Below, piece after piece: positions 1 to 11,103 of a stretch of DNA of 64,000 nucleotides. This stretch comes from Trebouxia sp. TZW2008 (taxonomy: Eukaryota > Chlorophyta > Trebouxiophyceae > Trebouxiales > Trebouxiaceae), in NCBI GenBank assembly GCA_002118135.1, contig BDIU01000409.1:1-64000 (forward strand), written 5' to 3'. The position numbers and the translations under genes are program-made. The first letter of the stretch is position 1; every line of letters starts with the position of its first letter. Under the pieces are notes generated by a model that did no database searches, had not been told where the DNA came from, and saw only the letters and a list, made by a program, of their open reading frames with translations.

Positions 1-98
1 GCACGTGACCTGCCTGCTATGCTACAAAGTGATAGTCATGCCTGCAACTTATGCCGTCAAACATCTTGCAAACACACTGACACTGCCTGGCAAGTGTA

Positions 99-2918
99 GT
101 GCCCCAAGATCTCACAATCCTGCCATATGCCAAAGACATATGCAGCAAAGCTGCGCTCAACCAGGGCGTGAGCATCAAGGCTATACTCAGCCTCTTTCGG
201 TTTGTTTGCAGTGGTGTGGCACATTTCAGCTTGGCATATGGGTTAAGGAATGCCGGCATGAACTATGATCGAGCTATGTTCGGCATGAAGCTGCCAGACT
301 GTCGATCACTAGCTAAAACGCTTGAGAAGTGCGAGACTCTGGTCACACTCTCTCTGGCTGGCAATCTTCTTGAAGATGACAAGGTTCGCATGATTGCAAG
401 CGGGTTGGTCGACAACCACTCCGTGACAGATCTGGACCTGAGCCACAATAAGGTACTGCTGCTGAGTGGTCACAAACTTGATTTGTGACAGATTAAGACA
501 TGAGCCACACCAAGATACTGCTGCTGTGTGTTTACAAACTCAACTTGTCACAGATCTAGACACAACAAGGTGGCTGGTGTGTTATTGCAGTCTCATTTTG
601 AATGCGTCCTATTCCCAAGCAAGTGCACAGCCACAAGCAGATCGATAATTCGCACTTTATGTTTCCAATCTGCAGGCCATAAGTCGATGCTGGGTGGTCA
701 TAGCGACCAATGTGTCTTGCACTATCGATCAAACAAAGCGGCTGCTGACAAGCATGCCAGTCAGTGCAGCATCTGCAGCTCAATGCATGCAAACCGTCTC
801 GTTTCAGAAGAGTGATTGCCCCAGATGTAGTGATGCAGCATGAGGCAATCCTCTGACTAAGCCTCATTGGTGCTGATGCAGATCGCAGACAGGGGTGTGC
901 GTGCTCTAGTCAAGGTTTTGGACAGCAACAATGTGGTGACGTTCCTGAATCTGGCTGACAATCAGGTGCTTTTGTTGTGACAATTTACTGCTAGCTGTGA
1001 TCTGTGTGTGCTCCATATTATGTGCGGCTGCTGCATGATTATTATGCATGAATGAGAACAGTGCATTGCTTGCCATCCTGGACTGAGGCCAAACTTGTTG
1101 AGTGGCCCCAACTTCTGAATAAATTCCAAAGCTGTTTTTGCTCCCTGTTTGTGTCATCAATGGCACGCCCATTGAAGCTGTTGCACCATAGCCGCACCAC
1201 AGCTGTGCCTGGCGTTGACCCTGGAGCAGATTTGCGGCTTGATGTTGGGGTCACAGACTGTCGTGTAAAAAATTGCCTGACATGTAATGGCAACCATATT
1301 GGTGCAGACAAGTGCTGGACAGTCCTGGCGTAGCATGCTTTCTCTGCACAGTGTACTGCAAAGGGTTAGCCGGCCTGGCGGGATAGGACTTGGGCCACGC
1401 ACACCTAGCACATGTGCTGGAAAGTGTAACCTTTGATTATAATAATAATTATTATTGTTATTACTGCAAAGGTCTGAGATGCAGTTGCTATCCTGCAGGT
1501 GCATGTGGAAGGTGGTCAAGCGATAGCAAGGGCACTGAAGACTAACCATTCTTTGATGTCACTGAACTTGTAAGCATGCTACGTGCAGCACTGTCATGCA
1601 ATACTTGCATATTGTCAAGGCTGCTGCTGCTGCTGCTGTTGATGCTGCTGCTGCTGTTGCTGTTGTTGTCGTCAATGCTGCGGCTCTTGCTCTTGTTGTC
1701 AGTGCTGCTGCTGTCCCTTGCATAGCTAGTGCCAGGTGTAGACAATCTGTTGCAGCATACACATAGCGCATCATGCATGTGAGTGTCTGAAAAGCAAGTG
1801 TGACATGCTTTGTCAGGCGGCTCAACAGGCTCAGAGACGAGGGCTGCAGTGCCATCTGCTCCTCACTGACAGGAAACACTGTTCTTGAGAGGCTCAGTCT
1901 CGGCGCCAATGGTGCAGGCTCTCAGGTTGACCTCTCACTCGTAACAGCTGTTGCCAAACAAGTCTCATTACAGAGACAATACATACATACACATACATAA
2001 TAAGGCATACTAGTTGGGCTCAAAAGCCTTGCTAGGTATGTATAGTCACCAAGCGACTGTCTTTGAGCAGAGACAAGTCACCAAACAAATCACCACCTGT
2101 ACCTTGCTTGGATGCTGTCACTTACTGCCAATGCATCATGATGCCTGCAAAGATATGGTGCTCACAGCTATAACATTACAGCAATGTAGCAATGTGCTTA
2201 ATAGTTTGTGGCTCAGCACAGCAAGCAGTATGTAGCCAGTGTTTTGATCAGGACAGGGGTCATTGTGTCCTGCTGAGGCAGGCATTTGTGCCCCCCTGCA
2301 TTCCAACTCATTGGGGTTTGATTCCCGCTGCAGCGCAAAAAAGATCTTAAATCACTCAACCGTTCAACCCATCCAATTCTCCTGACAAAAACAAAATGTG
2401 AATTTCTCTTAGGGGATTCTCAACCCTAGCAATCAGAAATTGATGAAGTACAATGTCAGGGGTTCGTGCCAGTTTGGTTTGCAGTACACGTCGCATTGCT
2501 GCATGCAGACAGCTGAAGCCATGAGCAGCCTTTGGAGGAGCAACAGCACATTGAGGGAGGTAGACTTATCAGGCAATGCTCTTGGTGTTGAAGGGGGCCG
2601 GTTGCTGCGAGAAGCTCTGGCAGACAACACGTATGATATTTGCCACTCTTGCTGAATGTATACTGCTCTGCCAAGACATGCAGCTTCAAGCCTGACATTA
2701 ATGTCATTGCATCTCGCATCATTTTGCACCACTGGCTGTGGTAGAATCCTTGGTTTGTGCAGGTTGTGTACAATTGACACAATTTGCACAAAATGCCTTG
2801 CTCTTGCAGGATGCTGGAGCGGTTAGATGTCCGCCTCTGTAATTTTGCTGAGGACGAGGAGGTTGCCATGGCAAACATGCTGCAACAACGATTGCGAGAG
2901 CAGGCTCAAAAGAAATGA
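99..2918 (+). CDS. DRC5: Dynein regulatory complex subunit 5 (TCTE1-like LRR protein), 3' part
   Basis: Leucine-rich-repeat protein of the nexin-dynein regulatory complex of motile cilia, resembling TCTE1/DRC5. The gene is cut by the window start. Exons I read: about 99-452 (5' limit uncertain), 882-965, 1499-1569, 1817-1925, 2509-2630 and 2810-2918, joined by GT-AG introns with consistent phase. The family landmark SLAYGLRNAGMN followed by DCRSLAKTLEKC is in the first exon. Each later exon adds about one LRR: KVLDSNNVVTFLNLADNQ, then ALKTNHSLMSLNL, then SLTGNTVLERLSLGAN. The last exon has the TCTE1-type tail (RLDVRLCNFAEDEEVAMAN) and ends QAQKK-stop. The identification rests on remembered family motifs; the exon chain is seen directly. 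The first intron carries repeated copies of the preceding exon end. Confidence 0.85.
423..580 (+). repeat. Tandem copies of the DRC5 exon end plus splice donor
   Basis: A unit of about 63 bp covering the last exon codons, the GT donor and the start of the intron occurs at about 423-487. A diverged copy lies at about 486-548 and a truncated third at about 546-580. Shared words are GTGACAGAT, GAGCCACA and ACTGCTGCTG. The copies have no open continuation and look non-coding. Confidence 0.7.
1366..1430 (+). repeat. Dispersed repeat R2, copy 1 (DRC5 intron)
   Basis: A stretch of about 60 bp (AGCCTGGC... ACTTG-GCCAC-CACACCTAG ... TGCTGGAAAGTGTAA) that recurs at 31925-31984 in the UBP6 gene. A weaker partial match lies near 13565-13597 in the helicase gene. 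All copies are intronic and on the same strand. They could be the 3' end of an unidentified transposable element. Confidence 0.6.
1617..1712 (+). repeat. CTG/TTG-type trinucleotide-rich tract
   Basis: An intronic run dominated by CTG, with interspersed GTT and TTG triplets. It lies between the third and fourth recognised DRC5 exons. An AT-rich ATAATA run at about 1437-1466 lies in the preceding intron. Both are simple-sequence repeats. Confidence 0.8.
2255..2350 (+). repeat. Possible tRNA-derived SINE-like fragment
   Basis: The stretch contains GGGGTTTGATTCCCGC at about 2323-2338, which closely fits an RNA polymerase III B-box (GGTTCGANTCC). It sits inside a DRC5 intron, followed by an A-rich stretch. 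I cannot recover a convincing A-box or a cloverleaf, so this may be a degraded tRNA-related SINE or chance. Confidence 0.25.
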
Positions 2919-3637
2919 TAATACTTGCCCAAGTCAGCAATGGGCACACGGCCTGCATCAAGTGAAATCATGGATGTCCATCAATGGCAAGCTGCAATAT
3001 TGTTCACAGTGTTTCACAAGGCCTAGGCAGCTTGCCATTTTATAATATATCTTAGCTGTTGCCAACGTTTTGGCTTGCTGGCCCTCCATCACCAAGCAAT
3101 AGTTCCATCACAAATGTGCCATGCCAGTGGGTCATGCATAAGTGCCTTACTGACTGCTGACTCTGGATCATATCACAGAAAATATTATCCTGGATATAGA
3201 TGATCACGTGGTCTGCACATGGTCTGCAGCTGCTGCGGAAGCTTCTGTAGGTTCTGTGATTCTAAAAGAATCATGTTTGATTGGGCACAAACGTACATTG
3301 AGCATGTTGTCCGGCATGAAGGTTGCTCCTCTGTCATTACTGTTGATAGCTGTGCGCTGTGCTGCTCTGTGCAACAATGCAGTCAGCTTAACTTTGCATA
3401 CTGGTGAGGCTCACCTTTCCTCTTAACCAGTCCTGGGGAACCGTTGCTGTCCCATGAGCCTGCCAACTCTTGGTCTTCTTCTTGGTACCGTGGAAATCTA
3501 TGCGCATGTGGTCCACGGACAGCGTACACCTCAGCAGGCGTGACCTCTGTCGGAATAGGCCAACAGCAAACTAGCTTGCAACTACTGCATTGCTTGCTTC
3601 ACCAGCAAGTCCTCTTCCGTCCGTTTGATGATATAAC
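2919..3637. other. Intergenic region DRC5 to ACR11-like gene
   Basis: This stretch holds the 3' flank of DRC5 and the 5' flank of the ACT-domain gene. Short open frames exist (for example 3208-3426) but lack any recognisable family, splice logic or codon pattern. I see no RNA gene or strong repeat here. Confidence 0.6.
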
Positions 3638-5167
3638 ATGCAGACAGCGTTACTTAATAGCTTTGTTGCGGTGCCCCTGGCCAGGGGCACTGCGCGAGCC
3701 CATCTTGCCCCTGCACAGCCTCGGCTGAGGTGACAATAAGCCGACAAACTCACAGCGTGAGGACGCTGTCCCTCATCATGTTGATCTTATATATGTTGCA
3801 GGTATGCTGGATCTCGCAAACGCTTGCAGCAGCCGCACCCGGCGAGAGGCCTGGTTGTGAGGTACGGATAGATCTGCAAGCTGTTAACCTCACTGCGGTT
3901 CACGTCCGTCGATGCGGCGCTCATGGCCAAGGCCAGATGTTTTGCAGGTTTGCTCTGTCCACTGAAGTGCCTCTTGACAAGTCTCAGCAATCCGAGGACG
4001 CACCAAAGCCTATTGTCAAAATCGACAACCAGCATGACCCCTTCGCCACTGTGGTGTCTATTCAGTATGGAAACCGTCTTGGAGAGCTGCTGGACACGGT
4101 AGGACAACGCGACGTCGTGCACGCCACCATCAAAGTTGACTTTGATGCTGTGTTGAGGTTTCTGTGCTTTGCCAAAGCTTGTCTGGCAGCAATGTATGCA
4201 TTCTCATTGCTGCAGCAGCCTGGGGGTCCTGATGACATTTGCAATTTGCTCATGGACCTGTGATGTGTGTCATGCGGTGGTGCAGACAGCTGCCCTGAAG
4301 AACCTTGGTCTGAATATACGCCGTGCCAAGATCAAGAAGACGCAGGACGACAAGCTAGTTGTGAACAAGTTTTACATCACAGATGCTCACTCAAGCGAGA
4401 AGATATTACGATCCAGCCGACTTGAGGAGATCAGAGCCACAATCTTCAGCAACTTGATTTACTACCACCCGGAAGCCCAAGATGGTATGGGCTGGGGCCA
4501 AAAAGCAAAGAAACCAGCAGCTGCTGACCCATTGAAGCCACTTGGCCCCCGCAGAAAGTGAGTGTTGTCATCATCATGCACCATCCAGGCACACATGTCA
4601 ATGGTGTGCAAGCTTCAGTAAGCTAGGTGCACCTGTATCAAATGTCATGGTGTCTCAACAGAGGCGAGTGTGCAACTCAAAGATCAATTGTGCATGAAAG
4701 TAGTCTGCATGAAACGATTTACACCTAGACTGATGCATATGCTGCACAAGTTTGTGCAGAATGTAGAGTGAACAGTCGCTGTTGCACCAGAGGCCAGTTT
4801 GATCAGATGTCAAAGTGCAGGCAAGGGTGCTCTTGCCAATTGACAAGGTTTCAGGGCTTGGCCATGTTTGTGCAGGGGTGTAGCCACAACAGTAAGAGTG
4901 AAGGAAGACACAGAGGGCAGCCATAGCGAAGTGTGGGTAGACACACCAGACAGGCCAGGTCTGTTAACTGCTATCGTAAGCACTCTCAAAGATCTCAATG
5001 TCAATGTCATTTCAGCAGAGGTTGACACAGAAGGTGACCAAGCCAAGGACATGTTCTATGTGACGTATCATGGGGACCCCTTGCCACCGCCTATGGTGCA
5101 GCTGGTCACCAATGCCCTTCAATATTATCTTTCTCTGTCAGAGGTTGAGAAGGAGGAGTCTTACTGA
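3638..5167 (+). CDS. Plastid-type double ACT-domain protein (ACR11/ACR12-like)
   Basis: A predicted 288-residue protein encoded by five exons: 3638-3729, 3802-3861, 3948-4098, 4286-4557 and 4876-5167. All phases close. Residues 1-55 or so are rich in R, A, Q and P with few acids, like a chloroplast transit peptide. Two ACT domains follow. The first runs through TVVSIQYGNRLGELLDTTAALKNLGLNI, here split by an intron. The second has SEVWVDTPDRPGLLTAIV and NVNVISAEVDTEGDQAKD and ends KEESY. This order matches the plant ACR11/ACR12 proteins, stromal ACT proteins; ACR11 is linked to glutamine synthetase and nitrogen metabolism. Exon structure is seen; function is inferred from the family. The ATG at 3638 was chosen because it opens the transit-like leader and gives the correct phase. 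Confidence 0.88.
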
Positions 5168-6047
5168 TGTGATCCAACTGCACTGGCAACCATCTATAGT
5201 TGCACTGTGAGCTCAGGCACACAAGCAGTGCAGGCAGAATAGCATGGCAGTGCTGCTCTTTGTCGTCAGCATAAGCGCTGTGCAACATCAATTGCAGCTT
5301 TTGTTGCGCATGTCGTTACCATCTAGTGCAGGCCTTTTGTAGCATGTTTCGGGTTGCCGCTGTGATGTCCACAAGCCTTTTAATGGAACGCTGATGCGTC
5401 GCTCAGTCGTAATCTGTCCTTTTAATGCTTTCTACAATTCTGCTTATGATTGAGGTACATTTCATGATGCTTTTGTCTGCTATGGCGTGCTCCTTGAATT
5501 TTAGTGTAGCTTTGGTCATGCAGAACAGCCCTGATGTTCCCACACAGGGCGTCCAGCAGCTGTCCTTGGAGGTGCAATTGTAAAGCGTTTGCATTGTATG
5601 GAAAAAGACTGTTGCTATCAATAGCATTCTGCTAGCATTCACATTCTGCATTGCCTCCACTTGATTTTCATGAATTATTAGTTTCGTCCTGTTTGGGGCC
5701 TATTCTGAGTGCGCACATCTCAGTGCATATGCATGCTTCCTTGCCCTTGCGTTCAGCATGCAAGGTCTCGTCTTGTTGGGCTTGATGGACAAGCAAGCTT
5801 GTCAGGTAGCCCTGCTTGTAATCATGAAGAGCCGCCTGTCCATTTTCATTCCAAAAATCCAGACGCACAGCGTTGAGTGGATTGCGCAGCACTGAGCGCA
5901 GCACGTGACTTGTATGTCGACTACGAGCGCAGCACAGCACGCACCATGCCTAGCACTTCTGCATCTGTGTAGATGTCTACATTCCATTGTTCCAGGCCCA
6001 ACACCTGACAGACAGCCGTCGCGAACCGCTGACTCCACTGACGCAAC
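5168..6047. other. Intergenic region
   Basis: About 880 bp without a supportable gene. Antisense open frames near 5400-5940 have no recognisable motifs. A TGTAA pentamer, the usual green-algal polyadenylation signal, occurs at about 5579 and could serve the upstream gene. Confidence 0.5.
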
Positions 6048-7466
6048 ATGAGCTCCGACAGCGAAGTGATAGACCTGACAGACGAGCTGCCATCAAACAA
6101 AAGGCAGCGACTTGAGGCAGGTGAGTGTCGTTACTCAGAAGTCGCTTCGCCGTCGTCCGTTCTGCTCTGTGTGCCCGGTCTTGAGCAGAATGCATGTTCA
6201 TTAACCCGCTGCTGGGGCGCAGGCGCAAATGAGGAGCCGAGTTCCAGCAGCTTTCCGGGGTCACTTGGTCAAGCGACGGGCAGTCGCGATAGCTTTCTGA
6301 AGACGTCCCCAGCCAAGAAACTGGGAGGCAAAAGGCCAAGTTCCAGGAAGCAGTGCCTTTCTCCCGAGCTCGACAGCAATTTGTTCGAGCTTGGCACCGT
6401 TCGCCTCCCTTGCGAGGTGAACGAGCTGATGTTACTGCACAGCGTGTCATGCATCACGAGAGCTAGGCACAGGACTTCGGCCCTCGGGAACGTTCAGCAA
6501 GTCTACCTTGCTTTTGCAGGTGGTACAACAAGATCCACAAGCCTCGACCTCCATACATTCCCTGGCTGCACGCATCTGCCCTTATGGCTTTGTAAGGAAG
6601 CCCGATGGAACACCTGACAACTATGGTGACAGCCTATGCATGGAAAACTTGTTTGAGAGGAAGCTCAAGGGTTGGAACATCACTGGAAGCGTATATGAGT
6701 CGACACATATCAAGCTTGATCCCTGGCCCCTTCCTGAAGATGTCAAGCAGCCAGCGCAACCACGGCTGCAGGCAGTGACTGTTTCCTACAGCAATGGCTC
6801 ACAGGCTCCTTTTACAATTGGCGTCAGCACTGCCTGGGACGCCACATACGGTCAACTGGCAAATGCTATTCGTGCCCAATGCAAGATTCCTAAGGGCCAG
6901 CACGTCGAGTTGGTGCTACTGCGTGGCAATGCATGGAATGGGTAAGCCACAGCATGCGTGCTTCAAAGCCTTGCTATCAGTGCAGCGTTCATGCTACTAC
7001 AGGCAGACACGTTCAGGTAAACTGTGTTTCATTTGAACATGCATGGCATTGTGTTGCCCTGTCACTGCGGCTAAAACTTGTGAACTCAGTCATTTATGTT
7101 GACCACGCTGCATGCTAACAACAGATTACGCAATTTTTGGATGGCTCAGTATTTACCTTTGGCCTTCAGGGTGCTTCTTAAGGACCACCACATGGTCACC
7201 TGCCCCCAACAGTTGACGAAGGGCAGCAACACTGGTGATCATATTACAAACGCAGCTCAATTTGTGAATGGCTCATTGCTTATGCTTGGCATTCAGGGTA
7301 CTGCCAAGGGATCACGTGGTCAGCTGTCCTCAGTACTTCAAGAGACGTGACAATTCAGCTGGCCACATCTCCACGGCACATAGAAGATCTGAAGATTCGC
7401 CTCGCTGGTACAGCAGCCCTGCTGACATGTCAGACAACTCCTCAGATGATGATTTGTTGGGCATGA
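6048..7466 (+). CDS. Uncharacterised protein with SUMO-interacting motif and ubiquitin-like stretches
   Basis: Four exons close in phase (6048-6120, 6223-6416, 6520-6941, 7334-7466) and give 273 residues. The N-terminus MSSDSEVIDLTDE is a textbook hydrophobic SUMO-interacting core (VIDLTD) with flanking acids and serines, followed by a basic KRQR patch that could be a nuclear signal. Residues 25-90 are Ser/Lys-rich and look disordered. The third exon holds a folded-looking segment ending in a beta-grasp-like pattern (VTVSYSNG, FTIGVSTAWDATYGQLANAI, VELVLLRGNAW). The last exon adds VTIQLATSPRHIEDLKIRLAG. I do not recognise the family; a ubiquitin-like fold is only a suggestion. The last acceptor (7333) was chosen because it restores the frame; a duplicated exon-like segment lies just upstream, so the 3' end is less certain. 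Confidence 0.6.
7160..7380 (+). repeat. Tandem exon-like duplication next to the SIM-protein last exon
   Basis: Two similar segments, about 7160-7245 and 7290-7380, share the order TTCAGGGT, then AAGG-ATCAC or a relative, then GTCA-CTG-CC. Only the second contains the acceptor and frame used by the last exon. The first copy has a stop in that frame. Confidence 0.55.
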
Positions 7467-8130
7467 CTTCTGCTCACCCAGATGTGAATTGCCGATTAAT
7501 GGCCTACATTCTTCCCCACAGCAAGGAGGAAGGAGACTCAGAAAGGATCCTGGTCCACTCCAACACCAGTGCCCTGCCACTCCTATTTGTTGTGCCGTCC
7601 CAGTGGCTCCTAGGTGTGCCTCAACTTCTCTGAACATGCCATGCCTATGCATTAGCGCACGTGACTGCCGGCCAAAGGTGGGTCTCAACTCTGTTGAAGA
7701 TGCTATGCCTATGCATAATCGCTTGTGACTGCCCGCTGTTCAGACAGAGCAATCTCAGCTGCAGATGGCCTTTGATTTACTCAAGTCAGCTCGCTGCCTG
7801 AGGTGTACAATCGCTCGCAGTTTATGTCACAGGATGCAGACAAGATGCTATGCATGTTTCGTATCAAGTCATATCTGTCATATTGCACAGCATTCATTTG
7901 TTTTCTGCCATTTGTCACTGCAACCTGTACAGCATATTGAGATGGAAGCATGTGGCCTGCAACACATGTGATGTGCATATGTGGCCTTGTTTGCCTGCTT
8001 GTTGCTGTTGTTGCAGCTGTATACAGTGCTCCACCGGCACGACTGGTGCTGGGCTACTTTGTTGCACGTCAAGTGCCTCCACATTCAGTGTAAACAGTCC
8101 AAGTCAGCACAAGACCAAACTAATTGGAGA
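7467..8130. other. Region without a supported gene
   Basis: This stretch holds several short open frames and two related segments (about 7627-7660 and 7697-7727) sharing ATGCCTATGCAT-type words. I can assign no exon chain. It could contain 5' exons of the unrecognised locus that follows. Confidence 0.4.
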
Positions 8131-8135
8131 CGCTT

Positions 8136-8215
8136 GATTGCTCCAGGACAGACCTAATTTGGCCTGCTGAGGCTGTCTAGCATGCATGCCACTGGAATGT
8201 AGGAACGAACTCAGG
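8136..8215 (+). mobile_element. LINE 3'-end fragment, copy 1
   Basis: The word order GATTGCTCCAG, then GGCCTGCTGAGGCTGTCTAG is shared with the 3' end of the LINE relic at about 10720-10765 and with 33962-34030. The three same-strand copies define a dispersed repeat family, most simply the 3' UTR of a non-LTR retrotransposon left by 5'-truncated insertions. Confidence 0.6.
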
Positions 8216-8248
8216 TAATAGATGTGCTTATAAAATGCATTGCTGCAG

Positions 8249-9212
8249 GGGCCGCCGCGGCAGAAAAGCACATGAGGGTTTTGATCCTGAAACTCGTGAG
8301 CCCTGCAGCAAAGCCGGGCAAGCACAAAATTTCATCAACTGAGTTACATCACTCAGAGCCAAGCAGTAACGCTGCTGCCATGCACTTGTCCATCAGAAGG
8401 AGATTGAATGCTGGATGTGCTGACAGTTTTCAGTGATGCAGGAGGCCTTGCGGCAGAAAAGCACTTTGGGAGCTTTAATCTTGAAAAGCTTGAGCCCTGC
8501 AGTGAAGCCTGGAAAGCATAAGGTCTTGTCCTTTGAGCTATATCACTCAGAGCCAAGCAGTCACATTGCTGTCATGCACTTCTCCAGCAGAAATCCTGAA
8601 CAAAGTGGTGCTCTGGCAATCATCTACAAAGACGCCTATGACAGGTTTCTTTCCGTTCCATTTGTGTTCGGGAGAGCTTTTTACTACGTCATTCTCGTAG
8701 GCCGCCATCAGCAACGCTGGGTCCATGGAATTTGAGTGCTGGATGTGCTGATAGTTTCTAGTGCTGCAGGAGGCCTTGCGGCAGAAAAGCACTTGGGGGC
8801 TTTGATCTTGAAAAGCTTGAGCCCTGCAGCGAAGCCTGGGAAGCACCAGGACTCGTCGTTTGAGCTGTACCACTCAGAGCCAACAGACAGTAACGCTGCT
8901 GTCATGCGCTTCTCCAACAGAAGGAGTGGCATGTGGTTTGGCGAGTGTGGATTTGCGTATGCAAAATTCAGCCAGGAGGCCTTGCAAAAGGCGTATGACA
9001 TGAAGGTGTTGGCTGAGCCGGTCGTGCACGAGTCTGCTGATCAGAAGGCTTTCATTAGTGAGTCTGCCATGTTTAGTCAAGACACCTACGCTCCCCATCC
9101 AAAAATGAACGCCAGAAATGAGTATAATCACAATAGACATGCTTTTCCAGCACAGGGAAGTTTTGATCCACGACTTGTCTTGTCAGACCACTTTGTGCTG
9201 GTTTTGCAGTAA
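8249..9212 (+). CDS. Unrecognised exon present in three tandem copies
   Basis: Three related segments lie at about 8249-8400, 8436-8600 and 8762-8925. Aligned in the frame reading ALILKSLSPA, copies 2 and 3 differ largely at third codon positions (Leu, Gly, His, Ser, Leu and Tyr codons are synonymous). This indicates that the sequence evolved as protein-coding. Copy 3 is the longest and continues as SGMWFGECGFAYAKFSQEA towards 8985 in an open frame to 9212. I do not recognise the protein. It may be the 5' part of the helicase gene or a separate gene. Boundaries of the real exon are not defined; copies 1 and 2 are probably relics. Confidence 0.4.
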
Positions 9213-9666
9213 AGTTGTCTGTTTTGCACTCATCACATTGAGAGTTGACTCCACAATTGCTGCCGTATTGCCATGTTATACTCTTCATTCTCTGACCAGG
9301 CACCCTCTTTGGCACAGCAGCCTGTTCTGGGTTGCAAGTATCAGCAGAGGTACAGTCTGGCATGCAGCACACACCGCAGGACCACGATACATGTTGTTAC
9401 ATAGCTCTGCTAGCACCTCAAAACCTGACATATTGCGTGACATATTGCATGCGCTGTCTGATTCTTGCCTGTCAGCTGTCCCATTGTATACAATCATTGG
9501 GACACAGTCTTGTGTTGGTGGTGACATCTTGAAGCAACCTGTTTCCTGAAGATGTCTGCGTTTGTCTTGGCAGCTCTTCTTGTGACATTATTGCCAGTCT
9601 GAGAGGCAAATGCTCCATCCTGAGTCTCAGGTGTGGCTCCAAAAGACATTCAGCTGTTGTTGCGAT

Positions 9667-10275
9667 CTGCAGAATCAGCAGACTGCAGGAAGGACGTGCT
9701 GGAGTACAACATGGCTGCAGCGAAGGCTGCTGCTGAGCCATGGAAGTCGATTGAAGAGATGTACACTGCATTCAGAACCCTTAGGTGCAACTGTTTTAAG
9801 TCTCAGCTGATTGGTGTGAACTGCAGAGTCAGCAAACTGTAGGAAGGAAGTCCTGGAGTTCAACAGGGCTGCAGCAAAGGCTGCTGCTGAGCCATGGGAG
9901 TTGATTGAAGAGATTCACACCGCACTCAGAACCGTCAGATACCCACCTGGACAAGAGTGGTCCACCATCCAAGTTGCTGTGAATATTGAGCCTGCGTCCA
10001 AAGCTGTTGATGAGACAAGGGGTCATGCAGTCCTGAAGGTGATATTTCAAGTGTGTGACGTGTTTCAAGGGGCCATCAAAGCTTGTATCCTTGTTTGCAA
10101 ACTGTCTGCTGGACATGATCAGTGTAGCCATCCAAGAGAAATGGAACTGCGTCATCATCAGTCACGGTGCTGTGACCATGGAGCCTGCGTCTGCAGTCGA
10201 TCAAAAGAAGCTGTCCTGAAGAAGTCCTGTACGCACTGTTGGACATGTGCAACTTGTTGTAAGGTGCCATCAAAG
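9667..10275 (+). CDS. Unrecognised coding segments, each duplicated (possible helicase 5' exons)
   Basis: Two tandem pairs occur here. The first (9667-9785 and 9826-9937) reads ESADCRKDVLEYNMAAAKAA and ESANCRKEVLEFNRAAAKAA in the same frame, followed by a P-W-x2-IEE-x2-TA-x-RT pattern. The second (about 9960-10110 and 10170-10275) shares EPAS-AVD and a later segment that in copy 2 reads EEVLYALLDMCNLL, ending at a GTAAGG donor. Conservation of amino acids between copies argues for coding origin. I cannot connect these segments in phase to the first confident helicase exon at 11104, so membership of that gene is an inference from position and strand only. Confidence 0.4.
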
Positions 10276-10369
10276 CTGGTGCTCATGTCCATGATCTGCT
10301 GGAAATCTGTGAGCTGCATGTGTACTACTGGCCTTATGTGAGTTCTGCTATGTGAAAGCTGGCCTGCTT

Positions 10370-10765
10370 TGAAGAGTCACGTGAACTGCCTTGAGGTTTT
10401 CCAGATGAACTGCCTGAGATTTGTATGTGGCTTTACCTGGCAAGATAAAAGAAGCAATGACAGCATTAGGACCCTTTGCAAACTGCCTAGCCTTGATCAG
10501 GTTGTTCCCCATAGGAGGCTTAGATGGCTTGGTCACACGGCACGTATGCCACAGGACAGACTGCCTTACCAGTGTATGTTTGGGCACTTGTCAGGCACTC
10601 AGGCCAAGGGTCCACCCAGAGATACTTGGCAGTCAACTGTGTACAAGGACCTCTCCGCCCTCCATGTCCAATATAAATGGTTTAGGTTAGCACATGGTCG
10701 AACTGGCTGGAGACAGTTGATCGCTTCTATACGTACCTAGTTGGGCCTGCTGAGCCTGCCTACCC
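10370..10765 (+). mobile_element. Non-LTR retrotransposon (LINE) 3' relic
   Basis: An open frame ending in a stop at 10740 reads LRFVCGFTWQDKRSND, then LPSLDQVVPHRRLRWLGHTA and RMPQDRLPYQC. This is the typical C-terminal region downstream of the reverse transcriptase in many LINE ORF2 proteins (the RRLRWLGH-x2-RMP motif). No reverse-transcriptase core is visible upstream, so the copy is 5'-truncated. The sequence after the stop (about 10737-10765) matches the repeat fragments at 8136 and 33962. It lies on the same strand as the helicase, apparently within an intron or between genes. Confidence 0.75.
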
Positions 10766-11103
10766 CACGTTTACAATGAATGCAGTGAAAAGCATCAGCT
10801 TCTTCTGTCTTACTGCACATCAACCGTTGGTGAAGACTTGCACATCCTGCAGGTCTCTGCATGGTATGTGCAGCTCATGACAGAGTCATATAATCGATGT
10901 CACGCTCACAAGAATTGTGATGACAGCATTTAGTTGCCAACCACTCCCTTGTTTCTTTCTCTGCCCCTCGTCCCCTTCCCATCACATCAGCACAGGTCCC
11001 TGCTGCCCATATGCATTACACCTGCTCATGCAATATCCCATGCAACACTTCCTATTGATGCAATGCATGCAACGCTGATGGGCTGAAGTTGTTGTGACTG
11101 CAG
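10766..11103. other. Non-coding stretch before the first confident helicase exon
   Basis: I find no supportable exon here. It separates the LINE relic from the acceptor at 11101-11103, and at least one missing helicase exon may lie in it. Confidence 0.4.

Noticed and set aside
1157..1549. 130-residue antisense open frame in the DRC5 intron
   Set aside because: It overlaps the AT-rich simple repeat and the R2 repeat and has no motif.
2323..2338. tRNA gene suggested by a B-box-like word
   Set aside because: No matching acceptor, D-arm or anticodon-arm pairing could be found around it; kept only as a low-confidence SINE-like fragment.
3208..3426. Overlapping short open frames upstream of the ACT gene
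   Set aside because: The ACT gene chain starts cleanly at 3638 with a transit-like leader; these frames do not join it in phase.
10370..10740. LINE ORF considered as a live retrotransposon
   Set aside because: Only the C-terminal tail of the ORF is present, with no reverse transcriptase or endonuclease core upstream.
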